The notes below the pieces were generated by a model. It saw only the letters and a program-made list of their open reading frames with translations, did not search any database and was not told where the DNA came from. DNA of 64,000 nucleotides, from the NCBI GenBank assembly GCA_964525045.1, contig CAZGFD010000007.1:106166-170165 (forward strand), written 5' to 3'. Within the stretch, counting starts at the first letter, position 1, and every line of letters starts with the position of its first letter. Source of the DNA: G020348185 sp964525045 (GTDB lineage Bacteria; Nitrospirota; Nitrospiria; Nitrospirales; UBA8639). The position numbers and the translations under genes are program-made. Positions 1 through 8,188 of the stretch are shown here, in pieces.

Positions 1-1158
1 GATCGCGGTCAAGCGTATATTGGCGAACAAGATGGTTGTAAGGGGCAACGGGAGAACGGGGATGAATTCCTTGTGGAAATTAGCTTTTCCAGGGTCACGA
101 TTGCCGGGCTGCCGCTTATGACGGTCATTCTTCGCGATATCAACGAGCGGTACCGGATGGAAGCCGAGCTGGCCAAAATGCAGCTTCAAAAAATGTATCT
201 CCAAGATCAATTAAGGGTGGACCACCTCTTTGAGGAAATTGTCGGGGTCTCGCCTCAATTGAAGGACATTTTTCAACAGGTCAAAAAGGTTGCCAACACC
301 GATGCCAGCGTTCTCATCACCGGGGAGACAGGAACTGGAAAAGAACTTGTGGCCCGAGCCATTCATAATCTCAGTTCTCGAAAAAACCAGGTCCTGATCA
401 AAGTGAATTGTGCCGGCTTACCGGAAGGTTTAGTCGAGAGTGAATTATTCGGGCACGAAAAAGGGGCCTTCACGGGGGCAACCATGAAAATGAAGGGGCG
501 GTTTGAATTGGCTGACGGTGGCACGTTATTTCTGGATGAGGTGGGCGAACTTCCTCTTCAGACTCAAAGCAAACTCCTTCGGGTGTTGCAGGAAAAGCAG
601 TTTGAACGCCTTGGAGGAACCCAGACCCTGACGGTCGATGTGAGAATTATCGCGGCGACGAATCGCAACATGGAGGAAGCGGTCCGATTGGGAGCCTTCA
701 GACCTGATCTTCAGTATCGATTAAATACGTTCCCCATCCATATGCCTCCACTTCGCGACAGAAAAGAGGACATCCCTCTGCTCGCGAGGTATCTGATTGA
801 AAAACTCAGCAAGCGAATGGGTAAGCCTATCGAAGGGGTGACACAAGCCGCGATGAATCAGCTCATCAACTATCATTGGCCTGGCAATGTCAGAGAACTC
901 ACCAATATTCTTGAGCGGGCCATGATACTTTGCGATGCCGGCACCATTCGTCCCGAACATTTAGCACTCTCAGAGCCGACTGCGTCTTTTGAGGGAACAT
1001 TTCCCACCTTCGAAGAAATGGAACGGTTACATATCCTGGAAGCCTTGAAACAGACCAATGGTCTGGTCGGAGGAAACCGGGGCGCTGCGGCTTTGCTCAA
1101 TCTGAATCGAAGTACCCTCCTTTCTAAAATGCGCAAGCTGGGAATAAAAAACCCATGA
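1..1158 (+). CDS. Sigma-54-dependent activator with PAS domain, 5' end outside window
   Basis: Transcriptional activator of the NtrC class, which remodels sigma-54 RNA polymerase using ATP. The reading frame is open from base 1, and its first residues (RENGDEFLVEISFS, then TVILRDINERYR) are the end of a PAS domain, so the start and probably more sensor sequence lie upstream. An AAA+ domain follows, with Walker A GETGTGKE, the sigma-54 contact loop GAFTGA and Walker B GGTLFLDEV. A Fis-type helix-turn-helix ends the protein (LNLNRSTLLSKMRKLGIK). There is no receiver domain in the visible part. A sigma-54 promoter lies 150 bp downstream (1306-1321), followed by a cupredoxin gene, which makes that gene the likely target. 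The family is certain; the signal sensed is unknown. Confidence 0.93.
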   Translation, partial: DRGQAYIGEQDGCKGQRENGDEFLVEISFSRVTIAGLPLMTVILRDINERYRMEAELAKMQLQKMYLQDQLRVDHLFEEIVGVSPQLKDIFQQVKKVANTDASVLITGETGTGKELVARAIHNLSSRKNQVLIKVNCAGLPEGLVESELFGHEKGAFTGATMKMKGRFELADGGTLFLDEVGELPLQTQSKLLRVLQEKQFERLGGTQTLTVDVRIIAATNRNMEEAVRLGAFRPDLQYRLNTFPIHMPPLRDRKEDIPLLARYLIEKLSKRMGKPIEGVTQAAMNQLINYHWPGNVRELTNILERAMILCDAGTIRPEHLALSEPTASFEGTFPTFEEMERLHILEALKQTNGLVGGNRGAAALLNLNRSTLLSKMRKLGIKNP

Positions 1159-1178
1159 GATTTCCATCCCCCAGTCGA

Positions 1179-1207
1179 TGATATTTCACCACTAAGACGA
1201 AATATCA
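1179..1207. promoter_or_regulatory. Inverted repeat, candidate activator site
   Basis: Perfect 9-bp arms TGATATTTC (1179-1187) and GAAATATCA (1199-1207) are separated by 11 bp. The repeat lies just after the activator gene and about 100 bp upstream of the -24 element at 1306, a usual distance for an enhancer-binding site. No T-run follows, so a Rho-independent terminator is less likely. Binding by the upstream activator is inference. Confidence 0.4.
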
Positions 1208-1305
1208 CCAATCCGGTTTCTTCCCCCTAGCGAATAGCTCCTTCCAGTTTTAAAAAATCATAAATAAAACATTAAGTTAGGAAATTTCTTGCTCAGTGAT
1301 GAGCA

Positions 1306-1321
1306 TGGCTAGAATATTGCA
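1306..1321 (+). promoter_or_regulatory. Sigma-54 promoter of the cupredoxin gene
   Basis: TGGCTAG-AATA-TTGCA matches the -24/-12 consensus TGGCACG-N4-TTGCW with exact GG-to-GC spacing. The predicted transcript start is near 1332, giving a leader of about 240 nt before the cupredoxin start at 1571. The leader contains a short CCTCAT/ATGAGG hairpin near 1391-1407. A sigma-54 activator gene directly upstream supports the call. Confidence 0.7.
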
Positions 1322-1570
1322 ATTTAATTCAGTGGGCGCATGGATGAAGAAACCATGGACGAACAACTCCAGACTCAGTCCCGACCTCATTCAGGATGAG
1401 GAATGTTTTTGAGCCGGAAGGATTTTCAATCATCATAGTCGAGGGCGACATTATAGAGTCATCTGGTCTTTCTCCGCATATTATTGCTTAAGGGGCAAGA
1501 TGAACGAACGGGTTCCCCTATTCGGTACTTATCAAGTGATCTGACGGTAATAAACTTCGAGAGGTATGTT

Positions 1571-1948
1571 ATGAGGCGTTGGACTTTTGTATTGTTTTTC
1601 CTATTAGTGGTGTACGCAATACCCATCAATGAGGCATATCCGGATACGGTGGTTATTACGATGGAATACTGGTCACCGTATTACCTGCCCTCCAGGGCCG
1701 TGACGCCTTTTGGGGATGTCCTTCATGTGATCAACAAAACCTCTTCCCCTCATACTATTCGCCATGACCAATGCTTGGGTACTCGTCAATGCCTGTTCGA
1801 TACGGGGATTGTTCGACCCGCCGATACGGTGTCGCTGCCCCCCCTTCCCCCAGGTGAATATCCCTATCATTGTGAACTTCATCCCATTATGCGGGGAAAG
1901 ATCATCGTCAGGATGCCGGAGGAAACTTGGGGGAAGACGGAGAATTAA
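1571..1948 (+). CDS. Exported cupredoxin (plastocyanin/pseudoazurin-like)
   Basis: Small blue-copper protein, probably a periplasmic electron carrier. The start at ATG 1571 (MRRWTFVLF) is preferred to an in-frame ATG at 1484: it has GAGAGG upstream and begins directly with a signal peptide. The mature domain carries a His in SSPHTIRHD and the C-terminal copper loop YHCELHPIMRGK, giving the Cys-x2-His-x2-Met ligand spacing of short-loop cupredoxins. Two further cysteines (QCLGTRQC as DQCLGTRQCL) could form a disulphide. It stands alone behind a sigma-54 promoter, which is unusual for an electron carrier. Its redox partner cannot be told from the window. Confidence 0.82.
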   Translation: MRRWTFVLFFLLVVYAIPINEAYPDTVVITMEYWSPYYLPSRAVTPFGDVLHVINKTSSPHTIRHDQCLGTRQCLFDTGIVRPADTVSLPPLPPGEYPYHCELHPIMRGKIIVRMPEETWGKTEN

Positions 1949-2090
1949 GCAAGAGAGTTCATCTTTCAGAGGGGGGATTTTCGTAATCAGGTGATGTTCC
2001 ATGGAACCCGTTGGGCGCTTTACCTCAAAAAACACACCGGGGAAAACCAGAGATCAGTGACAGAGGAAGGATGGGAGCTGGGAAGACTTA

Positions 2091-2450
2091 ATGTCCAAAA
2101 AGATTTTGGTTCTCGAAGAAAACGATGACGGCGTGACGATTTTGCGAGATAGGCTTGAACTTTGGGGATATCAGGTGACGGTCGCTCAAAATGAGGAAGA
2201 CGCTTTAAATAAACTGAAAACGAATTCGGTGGGGGGAATCATTTTTGAATTGAATATCCGAGGTTCGGAGGGCCTTGCGGCCCTTTCGGATTTTCATCAA
2301 CGTTATTCAAATATTCCCATTCTGGCGATGTCAGAAGAAACCCGAAGGATGGCTCTCATTGAGGCAATTAAGCGAGGTGCCAGTGACTACATCATAAAAC
2401 CTCTCAACTTCGATTTATTGAGAGTGAAATGCCAGCGGCTTTTTGAATAG
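2091..2450 (+). CDS. Stand-alone receiver domain with Glu at phospho-acceptor position
   Basis: A 119-residue CheY-like receiver without an output domain. It begins MSKKILVLEENDD, where the acidic pocket is expected, and ends with the conserved Lys (YIIKPL, K103). The position of the phosphorylated Asp is Glu53 (IIFELNIRG instead of the usual LLDxxMPG). The Thr/Ser switch residue is Ser81 (AMSEE). Asp-to-Glu changes can mimic the phosphorylated state in some receivers, so this may be constitutively active or a protein-binding pseudo-receiver. A histidine kinase lies convergently downstream at 2650-3759. Pairing of the two is inference. Confidence 0.85.
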   Translation: MSKKILVLEENDDGVTILRDRLELWGYQVTVAQNEEDALNKLKTNSVGGIIFELNIRGSEGLAALSDFHQRYSNIPILAMSEETRRMALIEAIKRGASDYIIKPLNFDLLRVKCQRLFE

Positions 2451-2502
2451 GCATTCCAAATATTGCAGTCGAGTTTAACTTTTAAATGAAAAAAGATAGC
2501 CT

Positions 2503-2569
2503 GCTCCCTTTCATCCCCTCCTTTGTCTCTGGTAGAGCCTTGAAGCAATCAAAGGAGGACGGGGGGAGC
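2503..2569. other. Structured intergenic hairpin between convergent genes
   Basis: Nested inverted repeats: outer GCTCCC (2503-2508) with GGGAGC (2564-2569), inner CCTCCTTTG (2517-2525) with CAAAGGAGG (2550-2558), and a 24-nt apical loop. It lies between the receiver gene ending at 2450 and the kinase gene ending at 2650 on the other strand. No U-run follows on either strand, so it may be a non-canonical bidirectional terminator or a structured RNA. Confidence 0.4.
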
Positions 2570-2649
2570 GTCTTCGCGAGATGAAACACCGGGAAGGAAT
2601 TCCTGAACAAAAAATACTTATATCGGCTATTCATGATCAAACAAGAAAA

Positions 2650-3759
2650 CTATTCCGGGGGCAATATAAAAAAGAAGGTACTTCCCTTCCCAAGCGTGCT
2701 CTCAACTCCCACTTCTCCATTGTGGAGGTGGACCAATTTCTTCACAATGGCCAAACCTAGGCCCGTAGATTTTTCTCCTGCCGTGGGTTTGGCGCTTAAG
2801 GTTTGAAACTCTTTAAATAATAATTCCTGGTCTTCTTTGGAAAGCCCCGGCCCCTCATCACAAACCGACAAACGGATTCCATTCTCTACTTTGTCGGTGG
2901 CGATAACGATTTTTGTATCGGGAGGGGAGAACTTGATGGCATTGCCGATAAAATTCCCCATCACCTGGATGATGGCGCTTTGATCAAAAGATACGGGAGG
3001 GATGTCGCTGAGGTTCATCTGGAGGGTGATATTTTTTTTCTGCGCCACGAGTTGATTAAATTCGACCTGTTGACGGACGGTCTGGTTCAAATCCTGGGCT
3101 TGTTTATGGATGTCGATCTTGCCACTCTCAATTTTGGAAATGTCCAGCAGGTTTTCTAACAACGCTTTCATGAACGTGCTGGCATGATAAATTCTTCCCA
3201 GCATCTCCTTCTGTTTGGGGTTCACATCCCCTACCGTCCCATCTTCCAAGAGTTCACTGAACGAGCGAATTGTGAACAACGGATTCCTCAAATCGTGCGA
3301 GGCGATGCCCAGGAACTTGTTTTTAGTCTCGTTTAATTCCGCCAACTCGGTATTTTTTTTCCTGATGACTTCCTCCGCTTCTTTCATATCGGTCAAATCT
3401 CTTTCAATGGCCGCAAAATGGGTAACCTCCCCCTTGCTATCCTTTAAAGGAATAATATTGAGGTCCAACCAATACTTTTTCCCGGACTTGGAATAATTGA
3501 TGATGGTGGTTCTGACCGGTTTTTTTCTTTCCAGGGCCGCCCGAATCTCGGCCCGGGTTTCAGGATGGGACTCCGGCCCCTGCAAAATTCTTGGTGTTAT
3601 GCCAATGACCTCATCGGGCGTATAGCCGGTCAAGTCGGTAAATGCCTTATTGACATACACAATTTTTGGTCCGGGTTCATCCAGCGGATGGGCTTCCGTC
3701 ACAATAACGATATCGTTGGCAAACTTGACGACGTCCTCAAGTGTAAATTCTTTTTTCAT
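2650..3759 (-). CDS. PAS (LOV-like, no cysteine) sensor histidine kinase
   Basis: A 369-residue soluble histidine kinase. Residues 10-125 form a PAS domain close to the LOV type (GYTPDEVIG, RILQGPES, NYSKSGKKYWLDL), but the flavin-adduct Cys of the NCRFLQG motif is Pro56 (GITPRILQG). LOV photochemistry through a cysteinyl adduct is therefore not expected. A short linker leads to HisKA with phospho-accepting His155 in GIASHDLRNPL, then HATPase_c with GNFIGNAIKFSP, DEGPGLS and STGLGLAIVKKL. No membrane segment is present. It is a single gene; the receiver protein at 2091-2450 on the opposite strand is the nearest candidate partner. Confidence 0.92.
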   Translation of the reverse strand: MKKEFTLEDVVKFANDIVIVTEAHPLDEPGPKIVYVNKAFTDLTGYTPDEVIGITPRILQGPESHPETRAEIRAALERKKPVRTTIINYSKSGKKYWLDLNIIPLKDSKGEVTHFAAIERDLTDMKEAEEVIRKKNTELAELNETKNKFLGIASHDLRNPLFTIRSFSELLEDGTVGDVNPKQKEMLGRIYHASTFMKALLENLLDISKIESGKIDIHKQAQDLNQTVRQQVEFNQLVAQKKNITLQMNLSDIPPVSFDQSAIIQVMGNFIGNAIKFSPPDTKIVIATDKVENGIRLSVCDEGPGLSKEDQELLFKEFQTLSAKPTAGEKSTGLGLAIVKKLVHLHNGEVGVESTLGKGSTFFFILPPE

Positions 3760-4120
3760 AAGCCAGCCTGACTATTGTAGTTTACAATTGAATCTTTGCA
3801 TTTACCGTCATGGTCGAACATTCTGACTCCCTATAGACGGAATTGAAAATACCTCTGTATTCTAAATGAAAGGATGGGAAAATAAAACGCTCAATTGGGA
3901 CTTTCGGAATAGTTCCGACGAGGTTGAGGAATGCCCATCGCTTGAGCGGACGGGTGCTCGGTGATGGTGAGCAGTCGTAAGAAGAAAGTTCCGACGCTGA
4001 GCATGGTGCTGGAAATAGCTAGAAAAGCGCTAAGTCTAACCGCTCGGGGGTAGTGCAACTTCGTCCGGTTAAGCCATCAGAAGTCCAGGTCCCACCTTGG
4101 GTTCCGTATCTTTATTGGAC
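3760..4120. other. Intergenic region, promoter of kinase gene presumed
   Basis: About 360 bp between the kinase start and the end of the CbiX gene. I see no convincing coding sequence, RNA gene or strong terminator. It must hold the promoter of the minus-strand kinase gene and the 3' end of the photolyase operon transcript. Confidence 0.4.
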
Positions 4121-4630
4121 TCATTGAAACTTTTGAATGTGGTCGAACAACATTCTGGCGACTTGGCTAAGGTCAAAGGGCCAGGCGTAATTGAGGGTCA
4201 CATTGGGATGTCGGGCCTGCAGTTCCTGCAATTCTTCTGGAATTTCAAATTCCGAATGAGAGCCCCCTGGTGTAAACATGGTTGAGACAATGGTAATTTT
4301 TGTGGCTCCCTTGCCAATGAGACCTTCAATCGCTTCCGACAATGTCGGGCCGCAAAACTCATTATAGGCCAGAGCAAACTGTGCCCCATTCAAAAGAGTT
4401 TTGACATGTGTAGCTAAGGATTCCAATCCAGCTTGATAGGGATCCGTTTTTGCCGTTCGAGGCCAAGTTCGGATTTTCGTGTCCAGTTCCAATTCTTCCT
4501 TAGACATCGGACTGCCAGAAGCTCGCCGTTGGGCTTCCAATCGTTTAAGTTTTGACACAAGTTCCTGGGGATAATCTTTCGGGATTCCACCGTGCCCGAC
4601 GAGAATGATGCCAGTTTGTGTATTATTCAT
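4121..4630 (-). CDS. CbiX/SirB-like sirohydrochlorin chelatase family protein
   Basis: Single-domain type II chelatase-like protein of 169 residues. The N-terminal strand ends in the metal-binding ILVGHGG motif, and the second half carries VSTMFTPGGSHSEFEIPEEL, where the other metal-ligand region is expected. Family members insert Co2+ or Fe2+ into sirohydrochlorin for cobalamin or siroheme. It is the last gene of the run and overlaps the upstream B12/MerR regulator by ATGA (translational coupling). An insert rich in charged residues (about 25-60) makes it atypical, so the substrate is uncertain. The context points to a tie with cobalamin; nirA in this window needs siroheme too. Confidence 0.75.
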   Translation of the reverse strand: MNNTQTGIILVGHGGIPKDYPQELVSKLKRLEAQRRASGSPMSKEELELDTKIRTWPRTAKTDPYQAGLESLATHVKTLLNGAQFALAYNEFCGPTLSEAIEGLIGKGATKITIVSTMFTPGGSHSEFEIPEELQELQARHPNVTLNYAWPFDLSQVARMLFDHIQKFQ

Positions 4631-5598
4631 ATCATGGTCTCCTTTGTACTTAGCGATGGAACTCGGAAAAGGGTCTTGGGGTGGTCCGAGGTTTGGGGTT
4701 TAAGTTTCTTTATGTGTTTGAATTCCTGAAGATATGTAATCCCGGCCTGGTCCATGTCATTTTTAAGCTCCGATACGCCCTGCCCCCCCACGATGACTGG
4801 ACAAAGCGGCAACAGCCTTATTCTTATCTGTTTCAAAATTTTTGTAAACTCGACCTTGCTGGGTTGTCTCACCATGGAAATGATTATGAGCTGGGCCAAG
4901 CGACGTTTACAGGCTATTCGAATCATATCAATTCCTGAATCCGTGCCCAAATAGATAGGCTGCCACCCATTGCCGCGAAGAATCAACGTGGCGGCCATGG
5001 CCCCAATTTCATGAAAGTCTTGGGGGGCACAGGCGACAATGACCCTTGGCCCTTGAGTGATACTTCGCTTGGGGAGCGATTCGGCCAGATGTCGGCGAAT
5101 AGCGTGAGACACCATATGTTCTCCTGTGATGGAGATTTGACCGCTGTGCCACAATTCACCGATGATCTTCAGGACCGGGAAAAAGACCTGTAGCATGGCC
5201 CGCTCCAAGCCCAAATGTTCCACGAAGCTTTTAATGATGCTCTCGGTGACACTTTTTTCCTGCCTTCGAGCGGCTTGCACGAGATTCACGGCCTTATCAT
5301 GATAGGTCGCAGGTATTCCGATAACCTCCACGGGTCCTTCTTTCATTTCACGGCGCAGTTGGGGTGACCCAGATTTCACCAGTTGGCCGATCGTTTTACC
5401 GGATTCCATCTGAGAATGGAGGTACATAAGGAATTGAATATCGTCTTCAAAATACAAACGGTAGCCATTTTCACTTCGAACAGGAGTGAGAAGCTGATAC
5501 CGTTCTTCCCACTTCCTGATCGTATGGGCACTCAATCCGGTAAATGTTGCCACGGACTTAATTCGGTACCCTTTTGAGGCATCAAAATCGTCAAACAT
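4627..5598 (-). CDS. CarH/LitR-like MerR regulator with B12-binding domain
   Basis: Adenosylcobalamin-dependent, light-sensing repressor type of 323 residues. The N-terminal MerR HTH is IKSVATFTGLSAHTIRKWEERY followed by GYRLY. The B12-cap helix bundle has the W-x9-EH signature (Trp150, Glu160-His161). The cobalamin-binding Rossmann domain has DxHxxG (Asp194, His196, Gly199 in QDFHEIGA) and the VIVGGQG loop. In characterised CarH, light breaks the Co-C bond, the tetramer falls apart and DNA is released. It overlaps the preceding gene by 8 bp and the chelatase gene by ATGA. It probably represses the photolyase operon in the dark (inference). Confidence 0.9.
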   Translation of the reverse strand: MFDDFDASKGYRIKSVATFTGLSAHTIRKWEERYQLLTPVRSENGYRLYFEDDIQFLMYLHSQMESGKTIGQLVKSGSPQLRREMKEGPVEVIGIPATYHDKAVNLVQAARRQEKSVTESIIKSFVEHLGLERAMLQVFFPVLKIIGELWHSGQISITGEHMVSHAIRRHLAESLPKRSITQGPRVIVACAPQDFHEIGAMAATLILRGNGWQPIYLGTDSGIDMIRIACKRRLAQLIIISMVRQPSKVEFTKILKQIRIRLLPLCPVIVGGQGVSELKNDMDQAGITYLQEFKHIKKLKPQTSDHPKTLFRVPSLSTKETMI

Positions 5599-6619
5599 GG
5601 TTTTTTAAAATCAGTTCTTTGGGGTGCGGTTGTAAGTAAAGCTGGTCGGCCAAGTACCCAATTTCGTGTTCACGCACATAATGGTTAATCAGGGTTAGTG
5701 GAGCGATTAAAGGTGAAAGTCCCTGATGATAGTCGGAAATCAGTTCCTGTAACTCCTGCCGTTGGCTGCGGCTGATTTGTTTTTTGAAATGGCCAACGAG
5801 ATGTTGAAGCACATTGACATGTTTTCGTACAGTCGTTTTGACTTTAAGGGCTTCCATAAATTGTTCACCATAGGCCATGGCTAATTGATGAGGGGTATAG
5901 TGTTTGGAGGAGGCAACAATTTGCCCGAGTTCATGATAGTGAGGCCGACTATGCGCCATGAGGAAATATTTGTGTTGAGTGTGAAAAGCCACGATGGCCC
6001 GCCGTGTCAGTCCACCCACCAGGAGATTTTGCCATCGATGATAAGCAAATATTCGTTCAATAAAATTTTCTCTGATTCCCGGATCGTTCAAACGGCCTTC
6101 ATCCTCGACCGGAATCAGCGGAAACGATGTCTGAAAGGCTTGAGCAAATATTCCGCTTCCCTTCCGGGTAGGTGATGAGGAGTGCTGATAGACACGAACC
6201 TGCTTTATCCCACAACTTGGTGAATCTTTTTTGAAAATATAGCCGTCTAACGCCATGGAACTCAGTTCCTGAATCCTCCGTTGAGAGAATGTCTCCAGGG
6301 TGGTGGTCAGGTCCTTTTGAGTCTTTATGGTCAGAAGCCGGGGGGCTTCCGGTGTTCCCACTAATCGCATGGACTCTCTGGGAGTTCCCAAACCGGCCTC
6401 CACTTCTGGACAAACAGGAACCCATTCCACAAACTGGCCGAGCATATCGGTCAGAAAGCGGTCCCGTTTGTGTCCCCCATCAAATCGCACCTGTTCTCCG
6501 AGCAAACATTGGCTAATGCCCAGACGGGGTGACGTTCTCCGATTCGGGGCCGCCGGCTGATGGTCTTTGCCGGACTTGCTTAGGGTTTCAGTCGGATCGA
6601 TGGAATCTGACGGGCTCAT
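5591..6619 (-). CDS. DUF523/DUF1722 protein (YbgA-related)
   Basis: Two domains: DUF523 (LGISQCLLGEQVRFDGGHKRD, later SPSCG) and C-terminal DUF1722 (AIVAFHTQHKYFLMAHS). YbgA, the DUF1722 protein, is encoded beside the photolyase gene phr in E. coli, and this pairing recurs widely; its biochemical role is not established. I chose the start at ATG 6619 (MSPSDSIDPTE). An upstream in-frame start at 6835 would overlap the photolyase gene by 145 bp with sequence unlike the family. Conserved Cys residues in the DUF523 part could bind metal or sulphur species. Confidence 0.85.
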   Translation of the reverse strand: MSPSDSIDPTETLSKSGKDHQPAAPNRRTSPRLGISQCLLGEQVRFDGGHKRDRFLTDMLGQFVEWVPVCPEVEAGLGTPRESMRLVGTPEAPRLLTIKTQKDLTTTLETFSQRRIQELSSMALDGYIFKKDSPSCGIKQVRVYQHSSSPTRKGSGIFAQAFQTSFPLIPVEDEGRLNDPGIRENFIERIFAYHRWQNLLVGGLTRRAIVAFHTQHKYFLMAHSRPHYHELGQIVASSKHYTPHQLAMAYGEQFMEALKVKTTVRKHVNVLQHLVGHFKKQISRSQRQELQELISDYHQGLSPLIAPLTLINHYVREHEIGYLADQLYLQPHPKELILKNHV

Positions 6620-6690
6620 GATGCGTCTGGTTTGTTCTTCAATGGTTTCAATAAGTGAGATCCGGGGCCGGATCCCGAATTCGGTTATTT

Positions 6691-8139
6691 TTACGTCTTT
6701 AACCCGGCGAACATTTTCAATGCCTGCTCGCGGGCTTCCCGATGATCGACAATGGGAAACGGATACATTTTTCCTAAGGCCAACCCACTCTCCTTTAACA
6801 AGTGGGGAGGGGCCTCCCAGGGTTTGTGGATCCAAGGATACGGGAGGCCGGCCAGCTCAGGTACCCAGTGGCGGACGTACTCACCGCTCGGATCAAATTT
6901 TAAACCCTGGGTCACCGGGTTAAAAATTCGAAAATAGGGAGCGGCATCTGCTCCACAACCGGCCACCCACTGCCATCCCATCGTATTATTGGCTAGGTCA
7001 GCGTCTACCAGTGTATCCCAAAACCATTCTGCCCCACGTTTCCAGGAAATTTGAAGATGTTTGGTCAAGAACGAGGCCACGATCATTCGAACGCGATTAT
7101 GCATCCATCCGGTCACCCATAATTCGCGCATCCCCGCATCGACGATTGGGTATCCTGTTTTACCTTTTTGCCAGGCCTTGAGGTGAATCTCATTGGTTTT
7201 CCAGGGAAATCTTTCAAATTTGGAACGTAGGGGTTGGATGGTGGTATGCGGAAAATGGTGCAGCACATGGTTAGCGAATTCTCTCCACCCGAGCTGACGC
7301 AAAAATGCTTGCCCGTTTCGAAAAAAGGATTTTTCTTTCTTCGAATTCATCCTGTCTGTGACGATATGCCAGATAAGCCGAGGGCTAATTTCCCCGAAAT
7401 GCAAATGCGGCGAAAGACGGGAGCTTCCGCGGAGATCCGGCCGATCCCGATCGGTCTCGTAATGTCCTATCCCATTTTTCAGGAACTGGGAAAACTGTCG
7501 GCTTGCCCCGGCCTCGCCGGGTTTCCATGTATCACGCAATCCTGATGCCCAATCAATTTTTGGTTCCAATTCCAATCTCTGAATGGAGATGGAGTTTGAA
7601 ATGTTGACAGGCTCGGGTAGGCGGGTTGGAGATGGGAACGGCTTATTGGGTTTTGCCTCAGTGAGGCAATGTTTCCAGAAAGGCGTAAATACTTGATAGG
7701 ATTTGCCGGATTTATTGATCAAGGTGTCCGGATCAAAAAGCCATGAGCCATTAAAGGTTTGCACAGAGACGTTGAGTTGCTCAAGGCGCTTGATGATTTT
7801 TTGTTCTTTGACTCGAAAGGATGGTTCATAATCCCGGTTCCAGAACACCGAGGTTGCACCAATTTGGCGAATGATGGTTTCAAGGGTATTAAGATAATTC
7901 CCACGGCAAATGGTCAAGCGGCTCCCGAGTCTTGTTAATGCCTTGTCCAGGCTGACAAGGGATTGATGTAACCACCATTTACTGGCGGAGCCCATCGCCC
8001 ATTCTTCGGACGGATCAGAGTCCCAAATGTATAAAGGTGCCATGTGACCCCCAAGATCCCTCGCAGCCATAAGAGCGGGATTATCTTCCAAGCGTAGATC
8101 TTTTCTGAACCAGACGATGGCAATGTGAGAATATTTCAC
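6691..8139 (-). CDS. phrB: Deoxyribodipyrimidine photolyase (class I CPD type)
   Basis: Flavoprotein of 482 residues that repairs cyclobutane pyrimidine dimers with blue light. The N-terminal antenna domain starts HIAIVWFRKDLRLEDNPAL. The C-terminal FAD-binding domain has SRLSPHLHFGEISPR, GWREFANHVL, VDAGMRELWVTGWMHNR, NNTMGWQWVAGCG and FRIFNP, all typical of class I CPD photolyases, with Trp residues placed for the electron-transfer chain. The start is GTG 8139, set by the conserved N-terminus; its ribosome-binding site is weak. It sits mid-operon, 49 bp after the PDZ gene and before the YbgA-like gene. Confidence 0.95.
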   Translation of the reverse strand: MKYSHIAIVWFRKDLRLEDNPALMAARDLGGHMAPLYIWDSDPSEEWAMGSASKWWLHQSLVSLDKALTRLGSRLTICRGNYLNTLETIIRQIGATSVFWNRDYEPSFRVKEQKIIKRLEQLNVSVQTFNGSWLFDPDTLINKSGKSYQVFTPFWKHCLTEAKPNKPFPSPTRLPEPVNISNSISIQRLELEPKIDWASGLRDTWKPGEAGASRQFSQFLKNGIGHYETDRDRPDLRGSSRLSPHLHFGEISPRLIWHIVTDRMNSKKEKSFFRNGQAFLRQLGWREFANHVLHHFPHTTIQPLRSKFERFPWKTNEIHLKAWQKGKTGYPIVDAGMRELWVTGWMHNRVRMIVASFLTKHLQISWKRGAEWFWDTLVDADLANNTMGWQWVAGCGADAAPYFRIFNPVTQGLKFDPSGEYVRHWVPELAGLPYPWIHKPWEAPPHLLKESGLALGKMYPFPIVDHREAREQALKMFAGLKT

Positions 8140-8188
8140 GAAGGCTAATACCTTACTATGTGAAATGGATATTCCAATCTGAGAATAA

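Noticed and set aside
4325..4345. GACAATGTC palindrome as another activator site
   Set aside because: It lies inside the CbiX coding sequence, has a different spacer (one base) and no sigma-54 promoter nearby.
6620..6835. Longer start of the DUF523/DUF1722 protein
   Set aside because: It would overlap phrB by 145 bp with residues unlike the family; ATG 6619 is more likely.
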